From Salinibaculum litoreum (GTDB lineage Archaea; Halobacteriota; Halobacteria; Halobacteriales; Haloarculaceae): a stretch of DNA of 64,000 bases. Position numbers and translations under genes: made by a program. Below the pieces are notes generated by a model, which had not been told where the DNA came from, ran no database searches, and saw only the letters and a list, made by a program, of their open reading frames with translations. Where the stretch lies: positions 310,001 to 374,000 of the forward strand of contig CP046866.1 of NCBI GenBank assembly GCA_009789175.1, given 5' to 3'. Shown here one piece after another: positions 58,545-64,000 of the stretch; the stretch's first letter is position 1; each line of letters starts with the position of its first letter.

Positions 58545-59642
58545 TTATCGGGGTAGCACGCCAGGGTCGCCCGACCGGTAGATGTATTCGGTCGCGATGC
58601 CGGTCAGCGGCGAATCGACGGCGTCGGCGTGTGCTTTCGCGAGGTCGAGATACCGCTTCGAGAGCGTGACGACGGCGTCGGCTGCCGCCGGGTCGTCGTC
58701 GGTCAGGACGTATTCCGCGGTGACCGGCGTAAGCTGTCCCTCGCGGACATCGGCCTCGAAGTCGTCGATATCGTCGAGCCAGACCTGCGCGCCGATGATG
58801 GCCAGGACGATGGAGCGCTCGAAACCCTCCTCGATGGGCAGGCCCGCCTCCCGGTACATCTCGACCATGCCGGAGTAGATGACGCCCACACGGTCGTACT
58901 GTGTTTTGAAGTAGGGCAGGTCGCGCTCCTCGTCGGTGAACACCTCGGGCGGGTCCGCGAAGTCGGCGTACTTGTAGTCCTCGCGGATGCGCTCGCGTGC
59001 CTGCTCGCGGGTGAGGTCACCGTCGAGTGTCGGCACGTCAGCCGCCTCGCCGTCTCGGGCAGCGGCCATCAAGTCTCGGAAATAGGAGTCTTCATCCTGA
59101 TGTGTCTCGGAGACAGCGACCGCCCAGTCGTAGGCCTCCCGGACCGCGTCGGGGTAGTCGGCGAAGGCGGCGTCGACCCGTTCTTGCAGGGTTTCCTGGG
59201 CGACTTCGGCGACCCGGCGGCGGTCGCCGTCCCCGAGGTCGAACCCCACCTCGAAGTCCTCGAACTCGTCGTCGTTGATGGCATCGCGCATGTCGCCGTC
59301 GATGAGTGCTTCGATGACCAGCCGCGTGACTGCCTCGGCCTCGTCGTGGTCGGTCTCGTCAAGCTGGCGGTAAAGATACCCCAGCGTCAGCTCCGCCGGC
59401 ATGACGAGCTTGGTGTCGTACGAGAAGTCGACGAAATCGCGGTCGAACTCCTCGGCGATGGCCTCTTCGACGGCCCCGAACGCGTCGGCAATCAGTTCGT
59501 CGATGACCCCGTCGATCCGACTGCGGAGTTGTAGACTCCGGTAGTCGAAGACGCCGCTGTCGGCATAGTAACCACACACCGCACGGACGGCGGTTGGCAG
59601 CGCGTCGCGGTCGGCCAGCCAGCCCGCACTCTGCTGCAACAT
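58545..59642 (-). CDS. Helical protein with an isoprenoid-synthase-like Asp-rich motif, function unknown
   Basis: 365 residues, mostly helical and acidic, no signal or transmembrane segment. Not recognised as a named family. Residues ~300-335 read VWLDDIDDFEADVREGQLTP followed by VTAEYVL, close to the second Asp-rich region of polyprenyl synthases (DDxxD-x-x-D-x-x-x-x-G/E-K-L-T-L-P). An earlier LYRQLDETDHDEAEAVTRLV could be a first Asp-rich motif. Surrounding genes are prenyl-lipid enzymes (GGGPS-like at 56.5 kb, geranylgeranyl reductase at 59.8 kb), which makes a divergent class I isoprenoid-synthase-fold protein plausible but unproven. GGTATAAA at 59671-59678 supports the start. Confidence 0.7.
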   Translation of the reverse strand: MLQQSAGWLADRDALPTAVRAVCGYYADSGVFDYRSLQLRSRIDGVIDELIADAFGAVEEAIAEEFDRDFVDFSYDTKLVMPAELTLGYLYRQLDETDHDEAEAVTRLVIEALIDGDMRDAINDDEFEDFEVGFDLGDGDRRRVAEVAQETLQERVDAAFADYPDAVREAYDWAVAVSETHQDEDSYFRDLMAAARDGEAADVPTLDGDLTREQARERIREDYKYADFADPPEVFTDEERDLPYFKTQYDRVGVIYSGMVEMYREAGLPIEEGFERSIVLAIIGAQVWLDDIDDFEADVREGQLTPVTAEYVLTDDDPAAADAVVTLSKRYLDLAKAHADAVDSPLTGIATEYIYRSGDPGVLPR

Positions 59643-59670
59643 CTATCGGATGGCTGGGAGTGTCGCCGCC

Positions 59671-59678
59671 TTTATACC
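59671..59678 (-). promoter_or_regulatory. TATA element for the 365-aa helical protein gene
   Basis: Minus-strand GGTATAAA is 29-36 nt upstream of the ATG at 59642, a strong TATA sequence. Confidence 0.55.
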
Positions 59679-59762
59679 ATCGGTTGTGGCTCCTCGCCTG
59701 CTGGATACGTGCCGGGAACTCGATTCAGCAAGACTGATTAGCACGACGGTGTACCACCACGT

Positions 59763-61037
59763 ATGACTGACCGCTACGACGTGGTCATCGCTGGGGCGGG
59801 GCCCGCGGGTGCGCAGTGCGCTCGTGACCTCGCCAGTCGGAACTACGACGTACTCGTCCTCGAAACGGAATCCGAGGACGACTTCCCCCGCCAGAGCAAC
59901 AAATCGACGGCCGGCACGTTCCCGTCGATGATGGCCTCCTTCGCGATTCCCGACGACGTGGTGATGAACTACACTGACACGGTCGTGCTCGAGTCCCCCA
60001 ACAACTCCTATGCGCATGGGCAGCCCGGTGCAGTGCTTGAATTCGCCGACTTCAAGCGCTTCCTGGTCCGCGACAGTCGCGAGAAGGGTGCAACATATCG
60101 TTTCGACGCCCGCGTCTCCAAACCCATCACCGAGGGCGGCGACGTAGTCGGCGTCAAATATGACGGTGACGAGGAAGTGTACGCGGACATCGTGGTCGAC
60201 GCCACAGGTCCCTCCGCACCGCTTGCGAAGGAACTTGGCATCTCGGATTTGAAGCGCAACCACCAGGCTATCGGCGTCGAGTGGGAGTTCGAGGGCATCG
60301 AGGTGAACCACCCGGACTACCCGGACCTCCGCGACGCCATGATGCTCCGGTTGGACCACGACCTCGCACCCGGTGGCTACTCCTGGATTTTCCACACCGG
60401 TGGCGACACCGCCAAGGTCGGCCTCTGTTACATCCAAAACGAGTACCACGACCAGTACGCCCGCGACGGGATGGGTATCGACGACTATCTCGATTACTGG
60501 CTGGAAAACGACGCCCGTTTCGAGAACGCACAGCGGCTGGAGGGCAAACAGCACCGTGGCTCCGCACACATCCAGCAGCCGGGACGGCTGAGTACGGACT
60601 CGTTCATGGCTATCGGCGACACCGTTCCGACTATCGATCCGCTGTGGGGCGAGGGTATCCACAAGGGAATGAAATCGGCCCGCGCGGCGGCGATTACTGC
60701 TGATCGGTCACTGACTCCCGAACCGTCCGATACATCGGCGGAGATGATGGAGACCTACGACGACCTCTGGCACAGCGAGGTCGCACCCAAAGCACGGACG
60801 CGGCTGCTGATGACGGAACTGCTCTATCTCGCTCCGAACGAGCGCTACGACCGGTTGATGTCCGACCTCCACGAGGTCGACGGCGACTCGCTGTCGGAGA
60901 TAAACGGCGGGAACCCGCTTGCCTTCCGGAAACTGATGCATCTCGACGACCTCCCGATGCTCGCCGAGTTTGCCAGGAACAAACTCGAAGAACAGTCGAT
61001 TCCTTCGGTTGCCGCCTCGGCGCTGCTCAAACGGTGA
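59763..61037 (+). CDS. Geranylgeranyl reductase family flavoprotein
   Basis: 424 residues. FAD Rossmann motif YDVVIAGAGPAGAQCARDLA, VDATGPSAPLAKELG, and GDTVPTIDPLWGEGIHKGMK as the second FAD motif. The middle has YSWIFHTGGDTAKVGLCYIQ. It belongs to the FAD-dependent family that saturates geranylgeranyl chains in lipids, quinones or carotenoids. Differs clearly from the 22.3-kb paralogue (different FAD second motif, no CGDALKG segment), so the two probably use different prenyl substrates. Its stop overlaps the convergent DUF5658-like gene by 11 bp. Confidence 0.88.
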   Translation: MTDRYDVVIAGAGPAGAQCARDLASRNYDVLVLETESEDDFPRQSNKSTAGTFPSMMASFAIPDDVVMNYTDTVVLESPNNSYAHGQPGAVLEFADFKRFLVRDSREKGATYRFDARVSKPITEGGDVVGVKYDGDEEVYADIVVDATGPSAPLAKELGISDLKRNHQAIGVEWEFEGIEVNHPDYPDLRDAMMLRLDHDLAPGGYSWIFHTGGDTAKVGLCYIQNEYHDQYARDGMGIDDYLDYWLENDARFENAQRLEGKQHRGSAHIQQPGRLSTDSFMAIGDTVPTIDPLWGEGIHKGMKSARAAAITADRSLTPEPSDTSAEMMETYDDLWHSEVAPKARTRLLMTELLYLAPNERYDRLMSDLHEVDGDSLSEINGGNPLAFRKLMHLDDLPMLAEFARNKLEEQSIPSVAASALLKR

Positions 61038-61395
61038 GGACGCCAGTCTGTATCAGCAAGGCGGCGTTGTAGACGGTGACGACGGTGGTGACCGCCGCGA
61101 AAAGCCCGAGGAAGATGGCGGCATTGCGGTCCGAGAGGACGGCCCACCCGCCGACGAGCCACACCATCGCGCCGAGTTTGACCAGCCAGAGGCCGGCAGG
61201 GCCAAAAGCGCCCAGCATCGCGCCCACGACGGCGTTGCCTTCCTGTAGACCGCTCTGTGTGCCGGCTAGCGTCAGGACGGTGTCCGCTGCTGTCGTGGCG
61301 AGGATGAGCGCCCAGAGGGCGGCATGTGCCCGGGTCATCCGCCGCCGACTGCGAACGACGAACAGACGCTCCTGCTGGTCGCCCTGTGGTGGCAT
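61027..61395 (-). CDS. Small membrane protein of the DUF5658-like type (second copy)
   Basis: 122 residues from ATG 61395. ALWALILATTAADTVLTLAG, LQEGNAVVGAMLGAFGPAGL, WLVKLGAMVWLVGGWAVLS and IFLGLFAAVTTVVTVYNAAL give about four helices and the D-x-x-L-T-x-x-G ... E-x-N motif seen in the protein at 8.1-8.5 kb. The shared pattern supports one family of unknown function. The convergent overlap with the reductase gene is 11 bp. Confidence 0.68.
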   Translation of the reverse strand: MPPQGDQQERLFVVRSRRRMTRAHAALWALILATTAADTVLTLAGTQSGLQEGNAVVGAMLGAFGPAGLWLVKLGAMVWLVGGWAVLSDRNAAIFLGLFAAVTTVVTVYNAALLIQTGVLTV

Positions 61396-61477
61396 CGTTC
61401 GTGCCCAAGGCCTGCAACATACTGAACGTTCCCACGCTAGTTTCTTGGGGACCAACCACATAGCCTGGCGTATTCCG

Positions 61478-62236
61478 ATGGGCGAGACGTTTTACAGTGT
61501 GCTCGGGGTGAAAGCCGACGCGGACACGGAGACGATACGCCGTGCCTACCGCGAGCAGGTCAAGGAACACCATCCCGATGTCAGCGACGACCCCGCTGCT
61601 TCGGAAACGTTCAAACGGCTGACCACAGCCAAGGCGGTCCTCGTGGACGATACCGAACGCCGCCGCTACGACAGACTCGGCCACGCCACTTACGTCCGGG
61701 ACCACGTGGATGCGAGCGTCTGGACCGCTGCCGGCGATACTTCCACCCGTGGCCCTGACACGGCCTCGACGCGAGAGAGGAGCGGACGGACCAGGACTCC
61801 TGGGTCCGGCCGGAACGAGTCACACCGCACACACGCGACTGGTTCCAGGCGAACTGCACGGGCGGACGACGACGGGGCCACGACGGGGCACACCCACAGG
61901 CGCTCACACGAGCGCCGTCGGGCGGGTGCTGCTGCGACGGCGACTGCCGGGGACTGGCAACACGCCTCTGAGACCTATCGGCGCGCGGAGACGGATGTCG
62001 CCACCAGCGGCCGTTCGACGCTCCGCAGTGTTCTCGCCGGCCTCCTCTCCGTCGGGCCGTGGCTTTTCCTCCATCTCGTCTTCATCGGCAGCGCCGCTGC
62101 GACGGCCTATCTCGCCGTGGTCACCGCCGACGCACACGTGACCCTCTCCTGGCCGACGCTGTTCGGTGGCATCGTCTTGCTCGGGGCTGTCGTCTTTGCG
62201 TCAGTCCTCCACGTCGTCTCACAGTTGTATTCGTGA
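61478..62236 (+). CDS. DnaJ-domain membrane protein
   Basis: 252 residues from ATG 61478. J-domain residues 1-65: METFYSVLGVKADADTETIR-like start, REQVKEHHPDVSDDPAASET (HPD intact), VLVDDTERRRYDRLGHATYV. A ~90-residue Arg/Ser/Thr-rich linker follows, then two C-terminal transmembrane helices (LAGLLSVGPWLFLHLVFIGS, FGGIVLLGAVVFASVLHVVS). No cysteine-rich zinc domain, so not a canonical DnaJ; it would recruit Hsp70 to the membrane. Downstream hisD starts 40 bp later. Confidence 0.87.
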   Translation: MGETFYSVLGVKADADTETIRRAYREQVKEHHPDVSDDPAASETFKRLTTAKAVLVDDTERRRYDRLGHATYVRDHVDASVWTAAGDTSTRGPDTASTRERSGRTRTPGSGRNESHRTHATGSRRTARADDDGATTGHTHRRSHERRRAGAAATATAGDWQHASETYRRAETDVATSGRSTLRSVLAGLLSVGPWLFLHLVFIGSAAATAYLAVVTADAHVTLSWPTLFGGIVLLGAVVFASVLHVVSQLYS

Positions 62237-62276
62237 GATGGCAAACCGTTTGTACGCGCCAGAGATACGTACTAGC

Positions 62277-63554
62277 ATGAATGTTCGCGAGGTAGCCGAC
62301 CTCGGACCCGCCGAGCGCCGGGCGCTGTTCGAGCGCGAGGCTGGCGTCGAGGCCGTCCGCGAGGACGTCCGCGAGATTATCGAGCGGGTCCGCTCGGACG
62401 GTGACGTGGCGCTCCGGGAGTTCAGTGCCGAGTTCGACGATGTCGAGGTGGGAAACGTCGAGATAACCGACCAGGCCGAGCGGGCACGTGACCGCGTCGA
62501 CGACGAGTTGCTGGCCGCTATCGAGACGGCCGCCGAGAACATCCGCGCGTTCCACGAGCGCCAGCACCCCGAGGACTGGCGCGAGGACTTCGATGGCCGG
62601 GAACTCGGCAGGCGCTACCGCCCCGTCGAGAGTGCCGGCGTCTACGCACCCGGGGGGACCGCGGCCTACCCCTCCAGTGCGCTGATGGGCATCATCCCCG
62701 CCAAGGTGGCCGGCGTCGAACACGTCGCCGTCGCGACGCCGCCGGCGGAATCCATCAATCCCGCCACGCTTGCAGCCATCGACGTTGCCGGTGCAGATGC
62801 CGTCTATCAGGTCGGCGGCGCACAGGCAATCGCCGCACTGGCCTACGGGACGGAGACGGTCACGTCCGTCGACACCGTCGTCGGCCCCGGGAACCGGTGG
62901 GTCACGGCAGCGAAAGCCGAGGTCCAGGGTGAGGTGGAAATCGACTTCCTCGCAGGCCCCAGCGAGTTGCTGGTCGTCGCCGACGAGACGGCCGACCCCG
63001 AACTGGTCGCCGCGGACCTCGTGGCACAGGCCGAACACGACACCGACGCCTCGGTCGTCGCTGTCACCGACGATGCCGACCTCGCGGACGCAGTCGTCGC
63101 TGCCATCGACAGACAGGTCGGCGAGCGCGACCGCGAGGCGGTCATCCGTGGCGCACTCGACAACGACGCAAGCGGCGTGTTCCTCGCTCGCTCGATGAGC
63201 GAGGCGACGCTCTTCGCCGAGGAGTACGCCGCAGAACACCTCTCGATTCAGGCGGCTGACGACGAAGCCTTGCTGGACCGCATCGACAGCGCCGGGTCGG
63301 TCTTCCTCGGGTCGTACACCCCTGTCGCGGCAGGCGATTACGCCAGCGGCACCAACCACGTCCTCCCGACTGGCGGGAAAGCCCGCTTCGTCGGTGGGCT
63401 CTCGGTCGACACGTTCCTGCGCTCGACGACAGTGCAGCGTCTCCCCGAGGGTGCACTCGCGGACCTCCGCGAGACCATCACCACGATGGCCACTGCAGAA
63501 GGACTCGAAGCACACGCCGAAAGCGTTGAGAAACGGTTCGACTCCGATACCTGA
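62277..63554 (+). CDS. hisD: Histidinol dehydrogenase
   Basis: 425 residues, standard length. Zn enzyme oxidising histidinol to histidine, last step of histidine biosynthesis. Seen: SAGVYAPGGTAAYPSSALMG, YQVGGAQAIAALAYGTETV, VGPGNRWVTAAKAEVQGEVE, IDFLAGPSELLVVADETADP (zinc/NAD region), and ASGTNHVLPTGGKARFVGGL (C-terminal signature). ATG at 62277 fits the family start NVREVADLGPAERRALFERE. No other his genes are in the window. Confidence 0.95.
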   Translation: MNVREVADLGPAERRALFEREAGVEAVREDVREIIERVRSDGDVALREFSAEFDDVEVGNVEITDQAERARDRVDDELLAAIETAAENIRAFHERQHPEDWREDFDGRELGRRYRPVESAGVYAPGGTAAYPSSALMGIIPAKVAGVEHVAVATPPAESINPATLAAIDVAGADAVYQVGGAQAIAALAYGTETVTSVDTVVGPGNRWVTAAKAEVQGEVEIDFLAGPSELLVVADETADPELVAADLVAQAEHDTDASVVAVTDDADLADAVVAAIDRQVGERDREAVIRGALDNDASGVFLARSMSEATLFAEEYAAEHLSIQAADDEALLDRIDSAGSVFLGSYTPVAAGDYASGTNHVLPTGGKARFVGGLSVDTFLRSTTVQRLPEGALADLRETITTMATAEGLEAHAESVEKRFDSDT

Positions 63555-63630
63555 CGTTCACCGGGTATCAGCCAGTGATTCCATAGTTCCACCACAGGAG
63601 TTTTTGCTCTGGGATACAATCAATACAATT

Positions 63631-64000
63631 ATGGGTTCCCGCGAATACGAACGTCGAGACGTACTGAAGACGGGTGCCGGTCTCGCCACTGTCGGCCTCG
63701 TCGGTGGGCTGAGTGGGTGTTCGGCGCTCGAGGATGGCAACGCAGAAGCGGCCGAGGACGACGGTGAGGGCGACAAAACCGCCGCGAGCGTCACAGCGGA
63801 CGTACCCGCTCGCGCGAACGTCGTCGTCGAGACGGACTTTCAGGCACTGCTTGAGGACGACGCCCTCCGGAGCGCCGTCAACGATGGCCTCTCCGAGGGG
63901 ATGCAACGGAGCGACGGGATGCCGACCTCGGTCGACGCTATCTTCAACAGTGTCGAGGAAGAAACCGAGGTCGACCCTCGTCAACTCCAGCAAACTGTCC
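63631..64000 (+). CDS. Tat-type lipoprotein, N-terminal part (continues beyond the window)
   Basis: 123 residues visible. N-terminus MGSREYERRDVLKTGAGLAT has a twin-arginine motif and the lipobox ends at LSGCSALEDG (Cys at residue 31-34 region), so the mature protein is lipid-anchored to the outer face of the membrane. The following spacer is acidic (EAAEDDGEGDKTAAS). The part seen, VPARANVVVETDFQALLEDD and QRSDGMPTSVDAIFNSVEEE, gives no family. Read on the plus strand to the right edge without a stop. Start ATG at 63631. Confidence 0.8.
   Translation, partial: MGSREYERRDVLKTGAGLATVGLVGGLSGCSALEDGNAEAAEDDGEGDKTAASVTADVPARANVVVETDFQALLEDDALRSAVNDGLSEGMQRSDGMPTSVDAIFNSVEEETEVDPRQLQQTV

Noticed and set aside
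1-64000. CRISPR array, tRNA or rRNA genes
   Set aside because: I found no regularly spaced direct repeats, cloverleaf-like sequences or rRNA-like stretches in the intergenic regions; most gaps are under 250 bp.

Overview
The window reads as a chromosomal segment of a halophilic archaeon (class Halobacteria). Base composition is GC-rich. The predicted proteins are strongly acidic (Asp/Glu-rich, few Lys). Many starts sit about 20-30 nt downstream of a TATA-like element with no Shine-Dalgarno sequence (leaderless transcripts), and genes for archaeal ether-lipid enzymes are present. The combination of a MaoC/CitE pair beside glutamate dehydrogenase with methylmalonyl-CoA mutase and epimerase would suit a haloarchaeon with the methylaspartate cycle, for example Haloarculaceae; that placement is inference. 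I saw no rRNA, tRNA, CRISPR array, transposase or integrase, and the layout looks like core chromosome with lineage-specific insertions.

Layout. 1-13.9 kb is central carbon metabolism: a partial 3-hydroxyacyl-CoA dehydrogenase, class I aldolase plus fructose-1,6-bisphosphatase (gluconeogenesis), a PKD-containing surface protein, an acyl-CoA carboxylase carboxyltransferase with a fused epsilon-like N-terminus, a DoxX-like protein, a redoxin without its peroxidatic cysteine, MaoC hydratase and CitE-type lyase, glutamate dehydrogenase, an SRPBCC protein, a RIO-like kinase and an acyl-CoA dehydrogenase. 14-22 kb has an RND/MMPL-type exporter whose 3' end looks frameshifted, coupled to a TrmB-like regulator, then endonuclease III, a Nudix hydrolase, a uS10 paralogue, an M20 amidohydrolase and an amphi-Trp protein. 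22-32.5 kb has a geranylgeranyl reductase, a Tat lipoprotein with an archaellin-like domain, a 2Fe-2S ferredoxin facing a thioredoxin-reductase-like flavoprotein, a CysD-like PP-loop protein, two histidine kinases and small proteins around an AT-rich patch.

32.6-40.3 kb is the most striking block: six same-strand genes encoding a vWA protein, a Hanks-type Ser/Thr kinase with a C-terminal FHA-like domain, a PP2C phosphatase, a zinc-ribbon/FHA protein, a membrane protein with a zinc-ribbon tail, and a degenerate kinase-like protein. It has all the parts of a phospho-signalling module (writer, eraser, reader, adaptor, membrane component, pseudokinase) and resembles the vWA-PP2C-kinase triads described next to tellurite-resistance-type genes in bacteria, but without Ter proteins here.

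40.4-64 kb returns to metabolism: AMP-forming acyl-CoA synthetase, GNAT, methylmalonyl-CoA mutase large subunit and epimerase (propionyl-CoA to succinyl-CoA, matching the carboxylase at 4.8 kb), a large cell-surface protein, a YdjM-like hydrolase, a PaaI-type thioesterase, KorAB with a divergent FNR-like reductase and a J-domain/2Fe-2S ferredoxin, photolyase, a GGGP-synthase-family protein with a C-terminal extension, a second geranylgeranyl reductase, two DnaJ-domain contexts, hisD and the start of a Tat lipoprotein. Starts were chosen by homologue-like N-termini, promoter spacing and overlaps; functions are from motif recognition by eye, with no database search.
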